In this document: piece after piece, positions 1-6,043 of the stretch | Layout of the letters: every line of letters starts with the position of its first letter | Position numbering within the stretch: the first letter of the stretch is position 1 | NCBI GenBank assembly: GCA_002441095.1 | Contig: DJVG01000014.1 | Location: forward strand, 1 to 10,394 | DNA: 10,394 bases | Source: Elusimicrobia bacterium UBA6262 | GTDB taxonomy: Bacteria; CAYTYR01; UBA6262 | Reading direction: 5' to 3' | The notes under the pieces: model-generated | The model's database searches: none | What the model was told of the DNA's origin: nothing | The model's input: only the letters and a program-made list of their open reading frames with translations | Position numbers and translations under genes: made by a program

Positions 1-490
1 GCCAGCCGCCGCCCCAGATCCAGTGTCCGACCACCGGATAAATAAGCAGGGTCATGACAAAAGAGAAAAGAATGAACGATTTATATTTTATCCTTTCAGC
101 TACAGCGCCTGAAACAATAGTAGCCGCTGTCCCCGCAAAAACCAGCTGGAAAAAGAACTTGGCTAACAAAGGCACTCCGGTCCAGGAAATAGCCGAATAG
201 ACTCCCTGATACGCCTCCCCGACAGCCGGGGAATTATCAGCTCCGCCTAAAAAGAATAATCCATTCCAGCCAATAAAACCATTGCCGTCGCCAAACATCA
301 ATCCCCATCCCAGGAACAGAAATCCCAGCGAAGACACCGAGAATACGATGAAGTTCTTAGACAGGATATTAACGGCATTTTTAACCCTGGCAAAACCGCT
401 TTCCACCATGGCAAAACCAAGGTTCATGAAAAAAACCAGCATCGCGGAAATTAAAACCCACAATGTATCTAAAACTACTTTTGTATCCAT
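1..490 (-). CDS. amt: Ammonium transporter Amt, N-terminal part (runs off window)
   Basis: The 163 codons read from 490 down to the window edge match the N-terminal part of the Amt/MEP/Rh family, inner-membrane channels that take up ammonium. Visible family signatures include AMVESGFARVKNAVNIL in the first third, FIGWNGLFFLGG in the periplasmic part, TAATIVSGAVAERIK after it, and YPVVGHWIWGGGW at the cut end. Several hydrophobic helices are present. The protein has no long leader before its first helix. The ATG at 488-490 follows a GGAGG ribosome site that starts right at the stop of the upstream porin gene (14 bp gap), so the two are translationally close and surely co-transcribed. P-II, porin and Amt form one operon; P-II proteins classically gate Amt. 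The missing C-terminal part carries the pore histidines and the P-II docking tail, so neither can be checked. Confidence 0.96.
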   Translation of the reverse strand, partial: MDTKVVLDTLWVLISAMLVFFMNLGFAMVESGFARVKNAVNILSKNFIVFSVSSLGFLFLGWGLMFGDGNGFIGWNGLFFLGGADNSPAVGEAYQGVYSAISWTGVPLLAKFFFQLVFAGTAATIVSGAVAERIKYKSFILFSFVMTLLIYPVVGHWIWGGGW

Positions 491-504
491 ACGCTTGATC
501 CTCC

Positions 505-1221
505 TTAGAAGTTAATATCTAACTGTGTCGTCATCTGGTCATTCGCATTTACCTGATCATTATTGTAGATCACATAGCCAAGGATCACGCTGACATTCGG
601 CGCGAAACTATAAGAAGCGCCAAAGCTCAAGGAACCGTAGAAGCTGTCACCAGACGCGTAATCCACAGACGCCCAGATCTTATCCGTGAGAGCCTTATCC
701 CAGGTCAGGATCACGCCGGTATTGGCTTTTTCGCCATTCTCATCCAGCAACAGCTTGTCATTGCCAGAGTATCCGCCAACCGTGATCCTGCCAACCGGAC
801 CAAAAGTCTTAGCCACTGCGCCATAAAAGATATTGTAGTTAGTGACATCACTCTTGGTCCCCAGGCTCAGTATGCCTACTGCAGCCGATGGCATCATATC
901 TTTTTCCGGCAATCCGGCCTTGAAATTAAAATACGCCGGATACTGGGAAGGATAAGCCAGATCAATACCTGCTTCAAAATAATCCAGGAACCCATAGGTC
1001 AACCCCACATACGTAGGTGAAGCATAGGGATGATCCATATTATCCTTCACTGAATAATAGTTATCAATGCCCAGATGGAACTTGCCTGTCGGCTGTATAT
1101 CAGTAGAAGGATTCCAGATCTGCGTACTCGGTGTGGCCATTGCCAGGCTTACCAGGTAAAGCCCGAATACCGCTACAAACGTCACTAGAAATATTACCTT
1201 GCTCAATGTTATTTTATTCAT
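505..1221 (-). CDS. Predicted outer-membrane beta-barrel (porin-like) in the P-II/Amt operon
   Basis: A 238-residue protein with a clear signal peptide: basic start MNKITLSK, a hydrophobic core, and likely cleavage after the LAMA motif near residue 29. The mature part is rich in alternating aromatic, glycine and polar stretches typical of beta-strands (for example ASVDYASGDSFYGSLSFGA) and ends in QLDINF with a terminal Phe, the usual outer-membrane barrel signal. I chose the ATG at 1219-1221 because a GGAGGAG ribosome site sits just before it; an in-frame ATG 13 codons upstream would spoil the signal peptide. It lies between a P-II gene and amt. Porins beside amt and glnK are known in other bacteria (TorF-type putative porins), but this sequence lacks the TorF start pattern I would expect. 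A role in letting ammonium or small nitrogen compounds cross the outer membrane is inference from position only. Confidence 0.82.
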   Translation of the reverse strand: MNKITLSKVIFLVTFVAVFGLYLVSLAMATPSTQIWNPSTDIQPTGKFHLGIDNYYSVKDNMDHPYASPTYVGLTYGFLDYFEAGIDLAYPSQYPAYFNFKAGLPEKDMMPSAAVGILSLGTKSDVTNYNIFYGAVAKTFGPVGRITVGGYSGNDKLLLDENGEKANTGVILTWDKALTDKIWASVDYASGDSFYGSLSFGASYSFAPNVSVILGYVIYNNDQVNANDQMTTQLDINF

Positions 1222-1253
1222 CTTCGTCTCCTCCAAATTTGTTTCAGTATTTT

Positions 1254-1311
1254 CTATCAACTATCAACAATCTCCGCCAAAGGCGGATCAGCCTCTGGCT
1301 GAAACTATCAA
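1254..1311. repeat. CTATCAA heptamers flanking a double palindrome
   Basis: In the gap between the P-II and porin genes, CTATCAA occurs twice in tandem (1254-1260, 1261-1267) and again at 1305-1311. The octamer CTATCAAC (1261-1268 and 1305-1312) forms direct repeats around two adjacent perfect hairpins: TCCGCC-AAA-GGCGGA (1273-1287) and TCAGCC-TCT-GGCTGA (1288-1302). No U-run follows, so this is not an intrinsic terminator. It may tune mRNA stability between cistrons or be a small inserted palindromic element. Confidence 0.7.
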
Positions 1312-1316
1312 CTGTT

Positions 1317-1637
1317 TTATACAATTGCCTTGATCTTTCTCTCCCCGGTCCTGATCCGCAGCGCATCTTCCACCGGCAGGATCACGGCTTTGCCGTCTCC
1401 CATTTGACCGGTCTTGCAAACCCGGGTAATAGTCTCAAATACTTCTTCCACTTTTTCGTCTTCCAGGTATATCTCTATCTTGGTTTTTGGCAGGAAGAGG
1501 TAGTTTTCCGGCCGGGTAGTCTGCTGGCCAAAGCCCTTGACTTCAGTCACAGTCAAGCCACTAACCCCGATCCCTCTCAACTCTTCAGCTAACTCCTTCA
1601 ACTTTTCCGGTCTGATCACACATTCCAGCTTTTTCAT
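1317..1637 (-). CDS. glnK: P-II family nitrogen regulator with shortened T-loop
   Basis: A 106-residue P-II protein, the trimeric sensor of ATP/ADP and 2-oxoglutarate that controls Amt channels and nitrogen enzymes. Family landmarks are intact: TVTEVKGFG (29-37), Gln39, FLPKTKIEI with the Lys equivalent to K58 (K51 here), the B-loop TGQMGDGK, and the C-loop RIRTGE. Aligned by eye to E. coli GlnB, it has exactly seven fewer residues between Gln39 and the FLPK motif: QQTTRPENYL replaces the usual long T-loop. The region holding Tyr51, the uridylylation site, is therefore deleted or reduced to Tyr46. Nucleotide and 2-oxoglutarate binding look possible, while canonical modification is doubtful. 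The start is supported by a GAGGAGG site at about 1645-1651. It is the first gene of the operon with the porin and amt, hence glnK rather than glnB. Confidence 0.93.
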   Translation of the reverse strand: MKKLECVIRPEKLKELAEELRGIGVSGLTVTEVKGFGQQTTRPENYLFLPKTKIEIYLEDEKVEEVFETITRVCKTGQMGDGKAVILPVEDALRIRTGERKIKAIV

Positions 1638-1670
1638 AGTGTTCCCTCCTCTTTAGGCGCTCTATAAAAC

Positions 1671-1729
1671 AAAAAACGCAGGCGCCTTATTCTTATCCTT
1701 CACGGATACTAACAAGACATCTGCGTCTT
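1671..1729 (-). terminator. Attenuator-like hairpin in the P-II operon leader
   Basis: On the minus strand ACGCAG pairs with CTGCGT (plus 1721-1726 and 1676-1681), with an inner TATCC/GGATA hairpin (1694-1708), and a U-run (1671-1676) follows at once. Only about 34 nt separate this U-run from the P-II start codon, filled mostly by the ribosome site, so a promoter is unlikely to fit between. An alternative hairpin AAGAC-GCAGAT-GTCTT (plus 1714-1729) uses the same 5' arm and would prevent the terminator. This geometry is that of transcription attenuation. Confidence 0.6.
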
Positions 1730-1741
1730 TAAATAATAATA

Positions 1742-1766
1742 GCGTTCTGACACTTACTCAGAACGC
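1742..1766 (-). terminator. Perfect 9-bp hairpin upstream of the attenuator
   Basis: GCGTTCTGA and TCAGAACGC are perfectly complementary around a 7-base loop (1751-1757). On the minus strand it is followed by an AU-rich but interrupted U-run; on the plus strand by CTTTGTCTTTTT, a better terminator tail. It stands directly before the P-II attenuator on the minus strand and may be the first half of a two-hairpin leader. Confidence 0.5.
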
Positions 1767-1808
1767 CTTTGTCTTTTTGCCCCTTCATCGGAGCCATATT
1801 CTATTGCC

Positions 1809-1826
1809 TTACTTATATACAAGTAA
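1809..1826. promoter_or_regulatory. Inverted repeat, possible operator for the P-II operon
   Basis: TTACTT-ATATAC-AAGTAA is a perfect 6-bp inverted repeat with a 6-base centre, lying upstream of the P-II leader hairpins. It is AT-rich and includes a TATATAAG-like stretch on the minus strand that could serve as a -10 region, but I found no convincing -35 box and no sigma-54 type site. It is only a candidate. Confidence 0.25.
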
Positions 1827-1837
1827 ATCTGCAGTGA

Positions 1838-2399
1838 TTTTGGTAACCTTAGTCATTATTTAAGACAAGCACGGCCTTCACATAAGTTAGAGAACTATTC
1901 ATCTTTTTGAGCGAGCTTGTCGATTTCAGCTAAAGCACGCTTGCAGACAACGAGGGTATCTCAGTGTAGTACTTCTATCATTTCTTTACTTCTGCGGTAG
2001 CTATTTTTTCCTGATTCAAGGCGCGAAGAGCGCAGTGTGCTTGAGCCAAGCACATCAGCGATGAGCAACGCCGTAAGCAGGGAAAAAGAGCACCGCCCTC
2101 CGGGAAGGTTGTCTTTGGCTGACTACGGTGTCGCTTCTCCTGGACGTATCTTCAGATACGCCGGTGTCGTCGCTCCTGGTATTCAGCTCAAAGCCAAACC
2201 TTCAGATGTCAAGAAATGATAGAAGCACTACACTACGGTTGCTGGATGCCGAGCTTGTTTGAGCCCTGTGGGCGAGTTGCGAGGCACCGAGTTGTCAAAA
2301 GATCTTTGGCGCAGGTTCGCCAAGGGCGGACATGGAAATCGACACCGGAGCGAACAAAAGATGAAAGTTTCCTGGTTCTATCGCAGCGTGACAGCGAGC
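1838..2399. other. Gene-less stretch, structured and relatively GC-rich
   Basis: Between the sigma-like gene and the P-II leader I find no ORF with a ribosome site or recognisable protein. The stretch contains the 270-bp inverted-repeat element (1964-2233), a hairpin GTGCTTG-AGC-CAAGCAC (2037-2053), another at 2304-2325 (CTTTGGCG pairing with CGCCAAGG with one G-U), and a compact hairpin built on GTATC/GATAC near 2145-2163. The dense stems suggest a non-coding RNA or a decayed mobile element. I checked by eye for tmRNA, RNase P RNA and tRNA signatures and saw none. Confidence 0.5.
1964..2233. mobile_element. 270-bp element with near-perfect 23-bp inverted-repeat ends
   Basis: The left end 1964-1986 and the right end 2211-2233 are reverse complements with one mismatch in 23 bp (outer GTGTAGT, then A or G, then CTTCTATCATTTCTT). 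Similarity extends inward for about 11 more bases with several mismatches. Inside, 2106-2203 can fold into a long stem (GAAGG/CCTTC and TTTGGCT/AGCCAAA). No transposase is present and no clear target-site duplication is visible. A MITE-like non-autonomous element is the simplest reading; a large structured RNA closed by a long terminal stem is the alternative. Confidence 0.5.
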
Positions 2400-2903
2400 C
2401 TATATTTTATTTAATTGTTTCACTTTCTCTCTTATCTTTTCCATCGTCTTTAGCACCGTCACATGCGACACACCGATCTGCTCCCCAACCTCCCGCACTG
2501 TAAGCCCATCAGCATACAAATGCAACACTTCCTGCTCCTGGGCAGTCAAGCCGCAGCGCTCCAGCAATTCCCTGGTCTCAGCAGCTTCATATCCGCCGTC
2601 ATCCTCAACCGGCATCAGCTCACCAAGAGTATCACCATCTTCGCTCACTGGCTCATCCAGCCGGGCAAAAAAGGTATTATCATCCAATCCGCGCAAGTGG
2701 TTCTTGAGGTGATAATATGCCCCTTGCAGGACATAGCTGTCAGTCTTGCCTTCCAGCTTGCCGGCGCAGAACTCTTCCCACATATGCGCTAAGGCCTCCT
2801 GGTACAGGTCATCATGGTCCAGTACAGTATACTTGCCATTCAATCTATATGCTATTCCCCTTAATTTAGGGGTCAACTTTTTAACTATCTTCTCAAACTT
2901 CAT
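2400..2903 (-). CDS. Small sigma-70 family-like factor
   Basis: A 167-residue protein with the outline of a two-domain sigma factor. Residues about 10-70 resemble sigma region 2 (LDHDDLYQEALAHMWEEF, the helix that binds core polymerase and the -10 element), and residues 119-165 are region 4, with LTAQEQEVLHLYADGLTVRE leading into a helix-turn-helix EQIGVSHVTVLKTMEKIREK. An acidic linker (DEPVSEDGDTLGELMPVEDD) joins them. Size and layout fit an ECF-like or phage-type sigma factor; its DNA target is unknown. The ATG at 2901-2903 has a strong AAAGGAGGGG ribosome site. It follows nadE by 68 bp on the same strand, with heptamer repeats in the gap, so the two are probably co-transcribed. No obvious terminator follows its stop. 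No anti-sigma gene is adjacent, so control is not evident. Confidence 0.8.
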   Translation of the reverse strand: MKFEKIVKKLTPKLRGIAYRLNGKYTVLDHDDLYQEALAHMWEEFCAGKLEGKTDSYVLQGAYYHLKNHLRGLDDNTFFARLDEPVSEDGDTLGELMPVEDDGGYEAAETRELLERCGLTAQEQEVLHLYADGLTVREVGEQIGVSHVTVLKTMEKIREKVKQLNKI

Positions 2904-2934
2904 CTGCCCCTCCTTTGCTCTAGCTCCTAGCCTT

Positions 2935-2969
2935 CAGCATCTAGCATCTAGCATCCAGCATTTAGCAGT
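2935..2969. repeat. Five tandem heptamers (AGCATC type)
   Basis: Between nadE and the sigma-like gene, the units CAGCATC, TAGCATC, TAGCATC, CAGCATT and TAGCAGT run head to tail without a gap, starting 2 bp from the nadE stop codon. The 7-bp unit length matches the CTATCAA heptamers near 1254. It does not interrupt either gene. Confidence 0.8.
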
Positions 2970-2971
2970 AT

Positions 2972-4651
2972 TTATCCTTTATACTTGCTCGTTATCGGCA
3001 TTCTCCTGTCTTTACCAAAAGACTTCGGCGTGATCCGCACTCCCGGCGCTGACTGCCGCCGCTTGTACTCGCTCTTGTCCACCATCCCGACCACTCTATC
3101 CACTAACTCCTGCTTGAACCCCTTCTTGACTATCTGGTTCACGCTCTTGTCTTCCTCAATATATTCCTTCAGGATCGGGTCAAGCACCTTGTACTCAGGT
3201 AAAGTATCAGTATCTTTCTGGTGCGGTCTCAGTTCAGCCGTAGGCGCTTTTTTCAGCACATTCACTGGTATCACAAAGCCCTTGCGGTTCCGGTACTTGG
3301 CTAATTTATAGACCAGGGTTTTCGGGACATCTTTGATCACCGCGAAACCTCCGACCATATCCCCATACAGGGTGGCATAACCGGTACTCATCTCTGATTT
3401 ATTACCAGTCGCTAACACCAACCAGCCAAATTTGTTAGAAAGAGCCATCAGGATCGTACCCCTGATGCGCGCTTGCAAATTTTCTTCCGCGATGTTCTTA
3501 GCTTCGGCCGCGAACACCGGGTCCAATATCACTAAATAAATATTATATAACTGCTCAATGGATATCGTCATTAGCTTGATGCCCAGCTTGTAAGCCAATT
3601 GCTTGGCATCTATTTCACTCGCCTTGGATGAATACCGTGACGGCATGAATACTCCTACCACGTTATCCTTGCCCAGGGCATCGGTCGCCAGGGTCGCTAC
3701 CAGCGCTGAATCCACACCGCCGCTCAATCCCAGCACCACTTTCTTAAATCCATTCTTATTCACATAATCTTTCAATCCCAATAGCAGCGCCTGGTACACT
3801 TCCTCTACCGGCTCCAGCATTTTCACATGGCTCTTAGGCAAAGGCAGTCTTTCTTTCTCTGATATTTCCTTATCAATCAGGACTGCATTCACTTTCTTGC
3901 CCTTGGACTCGGGAATTTCCAGGTCAGTGACCAGCAGGTCCTCTTTAAAAGCCTTTGCCAAGGTCACCAGCCGGCCTTTCGGATCTACCACAATACTCTG
4001 GCCGTCAAAGACCAGCTCATCCTGCCCGCCTACCAGGTTGGCGTATACCACATGCACATTATTCTCTTTAGCCTGGCATTTCACTATCTTCTCTCTCACC
4101 TTGATCTTGCCTGTATAATATGGTGAAGCATTAATATTCAGTATCAGCTTGGCTCCGGCCTTGGCCTGCTTGTGGGTCGGCCCGGTAGCATGCCAGATAT
4201 CTTCACAAATATTCAAGCCGAAGAGTATCTTGCCATATTGGTACACAACTGACTGCTCACCAGAGGCAAAGTATCTCTTCTCATCAAAAGGCCCGAAATT
4301 GGGCAAGATCATCTTATGCGCTACGCCTTTGACCACCCCATTATAGATAATAGCTGCGGCATTATAGAGGTTGCGGCCCTTTTGGTCCACAAAGCCCACG
4401 ATAGCCAGGATATTGTCCACACCCTTGGCTAATTCCTTCAAAGCAGCCAGGTTGTCCTGGACAAACTGCGGTTTCAGCAGCAAATCCTCAGGCGGATATC
4501 CAGTCAGCACTAATTCAGGAAATACGACCATATCTGCGCCAAATTCCTTGGCCTTCAGTATGGTCTGGCTAATCTTCTTGGCATTGCCCTGAAGATCCCC
4601 AACCGTACTATTAACTTGGGCTATTGCTATCCTTAATTTCCCATCTTCCAT
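2972..4651 (-). CDS. nadE: Glutamine-dependent NAD+ synthetase
   Basis: A 559-residue cytoplasmic enzyme that makes NAD+ from deamido-NAD+, ATP and glutamine, the last step of NAD biosynthesis. The N-terminal nitrilase-type glutaminase domain (about 6-270) shows its triad: Glu46 in FPELVLTGYPPEDLL, Lys113 in HKMILPNFGPFDEKRYF, and Cys149 in LNICEDIWH. The C-terminal synthetase domain starts near 280 and carries the ATP-binding loop LGLSGGVDSALVATLA (307-322) and the signature LATGNKSEMSTGYATLYGDM (413-432) followed by VIKDVPKTLVYKLAKYRN. Length is normal for this class and all key residues are present, so it should be active with glutamine. The ATG at 4649-4651 has an AAAGGA site. It heads a unit with the small sigma-like gene. 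Its upstream region has two candidate promoters and stacked hairpins, suggesting regulated transcription. Confidence 0.97.
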   Translation of the reverse strand: MEDGKLRIAIAQVNSTVGDLQGNAKKISQTILKAKEFGADMVVFPELVLTGYPPEDLLLKPQFVQDNLAALKELAKGVDNILAIVGFVDQKGRNLYNAAAIIYNGVVKGVAHKMILPNFGPFDEKRYFASGEQSVVYQYGKILFGLNICEDIWHATGPTHKQAKAGAKLILNINASPYYTGKIKVREKIVKCQAKENNVHVVYANLVGGQDELVFDGQSIVVDPKGRLVTLAKAFKEDLLVTDLEIPESKGKKVNAVLIDKEISEKERLPLPKSHVKMLEPVEEVYQALLLGLKDYVNKNGFKKVVLGLSGGVDSALVATLATDALGKDNVVGVFMPSRYSSKASEIDAKQLAYKLGIKLMTISIEQLYNIYLVILDPVFAAEAKNIAEENLQARIRGTILMALSNKFGWLVLATGNKSEMSTGYATLYGDMVGGFAVIKDVPKTLVYKLAKYRNRKGFVIPVNVLKKAPTAELRPHQKDTDTLPEYKVLDPILKEYIEEDKSVNQIVKKGFKQELVDRVVGMVDKSEYKRRQSAPGVRITPKSFGKDRRMPITSKYKG

Positions 4652-4677
4652 TGTCTTTTCCTTTGTTTTCGCTTTTA

Positions 4678-4787
4678 GACACCTTCGAGGTGTCCGTACG
4701 TCCTGCCCCCGCGGCTTTTATTTGCCTTAAAGCAAATCAGCAGGGGGTTCCCAGGGGACCCCTGGAAGGTGTTTTCCGGTTAATTAT
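4678..4787 (-). promoter_or_regulatory. Structured proximal leader of nadE with alternative pairings
   Basis: The leader between the proximal promoter and nadE holds three stems: palindrome CCAGGGG-A-CCCCTGG (4751-4765), a nested stem CCCCCGC/GC-A-GGGGG (4706-4712 with 4740-4747) enclosing ATTTGC/GCAAAT (4720-4737), and GACACC-TTCGA-GGTGTC (4678-4694). The arm ACACCTTC (4679-4686) is also fully complementary to GAAGGTGT (4765-4772) at the start of the leader, so the last hairpin and a long closing stem exclude each other. Such switching is typical of riboswitch or protein-controlled leaders; no known class was recognised. Confidence 0.45.
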
Positions 4788-4827
4788 ATTATACCACATA
4801 TTTAGCCTTTTGTGCTTATCAGCACAA
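4788..4827 (-). promoter_or_regulatory. Proximal nadE promoter (extended -10) with overlapping inverted repeat
   Basis: On the minus strand TGGTATAAT (4788-4796) is a perfect extended -10 element. The -35 is weak, but a perfect hairpin or operator TTGTGCT-TATC-AGCACAA (4810-4827) covers the -35 position. Transcription would start near 4781, giving a leader of about 130 nt before nadE. Confidence 0.6.
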
Positions 4828-4916
4828 ACTGTCTTTCTTATCTGCACTGCGATAGCTTTGTCTTGAATCCGCGTCATCCGCCTTACCAATCCGCGTAATC
4901 TACCCCGACATATAAC

Positions 4917-4968
4917 AAAAAAACGTAGATTCCCTAAATCCTCCCGGATTATCAGGACACCTACGTCC
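4917..4968 (-). terminator. Distal nadE leader, second terminator/antiterminator unit
   Basis: On the minus strand ACGTAG pairs with CTACGT (plus 4961-4966 and 4923-4928), with inner AATCC-TCCC-GGATT (4937-4950), followed by seven U (4917-4923). The competing hairpin GGAC-GTAGGT-GTCC (plus 4955-4968) uses the same 5' arm. The architecture closely matches the P-II operon leader at 1671-1729. Confidence 0.6.
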
Positions 4969-4970
4969 AT

Positions 4971-5014
4971 AAAAAAAGCCTTCCAGCAACTTTGCCGGAA
5001 GACATCCTTGTCTT
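4971..5014 (-). terminator. Distal nadE leader, first terminator/antiterminator unit
   Basis: On the minus strand CTTCCGGCA-AAGT-TGCTGGAAG (plus 4980-5001) forms a 9-bp stem with one G-U pair, followed by a run of seven U (4971-4977): a strong intrinsic terminator. It lies about 80 bp past the DUF3800 stop and could end that gene's transcript. A hairpin AAGAC-AAGGAT-GTCTT (plus 4999-5014) overlaps the terminator's 5' arm by three bases and would compete with it. Confidence 0.7.
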
Positions 5015-5045
5015 ACCAACTTCTATGTAATTATCTTACAAAATA

Positions 5046-5074
5046 AGTGTACAACAAAGAGGACCACTTGTCAA
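5046..5074 (-). promoter_or_regulatory. Strong sigma-70-type promoter after the DUF3800 gene
   Basis: On the minus strand TTGACA (5069-5074), a 17-base spacer and TACACT (5046-5051) make a near-consensus promoter starting 7 bp beyond the DUF3800 stop. The transcript would begin near 5039 and run at once into two tandem terminator hairpins, then toward nadE. It therefore drives either a nadE leader under attenuation or a short RNA of about 70 nt ending near 4971. Confidence 0.7.
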
Positions 5075-5081
5075 GTGATAT

Positions 5082-6026
5082 TTAAAGAGAATTATCCCCT
5101 ATATTTTCTAACTTTGCTGCCTCCGACTTTTTATGAGCGTTACATATTTTACAAGTACAAGGTCGTTTAGTATAATGTCTAATCCCTACAACGTTAGAAA
5201 CACTATCTCCTTTTCTATCTGCTCGCTGGAAAATTAAATCAAATAATTCTTCTTCACTATTTTCTAGATATCTCCGTAAAGAGTAACTACACAAATCTGC
5301 TATCTGCACCATTGCTGTTAGTTCACTGTTTACAAAAAGTGGGGTTTCGATAATACAGTTAAGCTTAGTCCATAATGTTCCTTCTCTATGAAACTTTTTC
5401 ATTAGTACTGTGTGCTTCTTTGCTACAGTTTCATTGTTATCATGAATTAGCATACCACAATGTTTATGAGTAATTCCTAGATTTGTAACTTGGATAAAAT
5501 GTTCGAAGCGTGAAACAACCTGCTCAAAGGATTGGACGTCAACCGTTGCTTTTTGTCTAATAGGATCGAAACATACTTTATTAACACATTCAGCAAAAAG
5601 GCGAGCAAACCTCCAGGTTGATACTTCAGAAGCTATATCATAAATTAGCTTCTGCCTTTCCTTTTGTGTTAAATGAATATATTTTACTGTTTTACGATAA
5701 TTTTTCTTTGTTTGTTGATATAATTTTGGGTTACGCGCTCTTTGAAGACGAAGTAATTCGGCATTACGAAAAGAGGTCACTTGCTGTATTCTATCCGCGG
5801 TGCTCAATGTTTCAAATTTTGCTATTTTATTTTGTTCCGGATAGCTTCTTAATATCCAAGCCACATGTATTTCTTCCCCAGCGAGGCTATACCTCGCTTT
5901 AATATTTTCTATTTTTTCGTCACATGTCTTCCATCTTTCTACTGGGATAGAAATTCCAGCTAAAACATAATGAGATGTATTGCCGGTCTCCGGTGTACCA
6001 GATTCATCTAGGTAACAAAGATACAT
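5082..6026 (-). CDS. DUF3800 domain protein
   Basis: A 314-residue soluble protein with the two hallmarks of the DUF3800 family: YLDESGTPE at residues 5-13 and MVQIADLCSYSLRRY near 239-253. An acidic LIHDNNE near 193-199 adds a third possible catalytic acid. The family is often suggested to have an RNase H-like nuclease fold and is common in defence islands and near mobile genes; its activity is not established. The tail carries a CTCKIC cysteine pair that could bind metal. I chose ATG 6024-6026 because GGAAGGGA lies just before it; a TTG five codons earlier would swallow that site. The neighbour across the promoter region is a broken DNA methyltransferase, which fits a decayed defence or restriction cluster. 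It has its own promoter and a leader with a built-in terminator. Composition is AT-rich compared with nadE. Confidence 0.8.
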   Translation of the reverse strand: MYLCYLDESGTPETGNTSHYVLAGISIPVERWKTCDEKIENIKARYSLAGEEIHVAWILRSYPEQNKIAKFETLSTADRIQQVTSFRNAELLRLQRARNPKLYQQTKKNYRKTVKYIHLTQKERQKLIYDIASEVSTWRFARLFAECVNKVCFDPIRQKATVDVQSFEQVVSRFEHFIQVTNLGITHKHCGMLIHDNNETVAKKHTVLMKKFHREGTLWTKLNCIIETPLFVNSELTAMVQIADLCSYSLRRYLENSEEELFDLIFQRADRKGDSVSNVVGIRHYTKRPCTCKICNAHKKSEAAKLENIGDNSL

Positions 6027-6043
6027 AATTATCCCTTCCAAAC

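Noticed and set aside
1895..1960. Protein-like C-terminal fragment on the minus strand (ends AEIDKLAQKDE)
   Set aside because: Only about 20 codons, preceded by an in-frame stop at the element boundary, and no matching upstream half across the element; could be chance.
2037..2219. 60-codon plus-strand ORF inside the inverted-repeat element
   Set aside because: No ribosome site, no recognisable protein, and its sequence is explained by the element's stem-loops.
1838..2399. tmRNA, RNase P RNA, 6S RNA or group I/II intron
   Set aside because: By-eye search on both strands found none of the conserved core sequences of these RNAs.
4737..4970. 77-codon minus-strand ORF upstream of nadE
   Set aside because: Its ATG lies inside a terminator hairpin, there is no ribosome site, the protein is basic without recognisable motifs, and it crosses the proximal nadE promoter.
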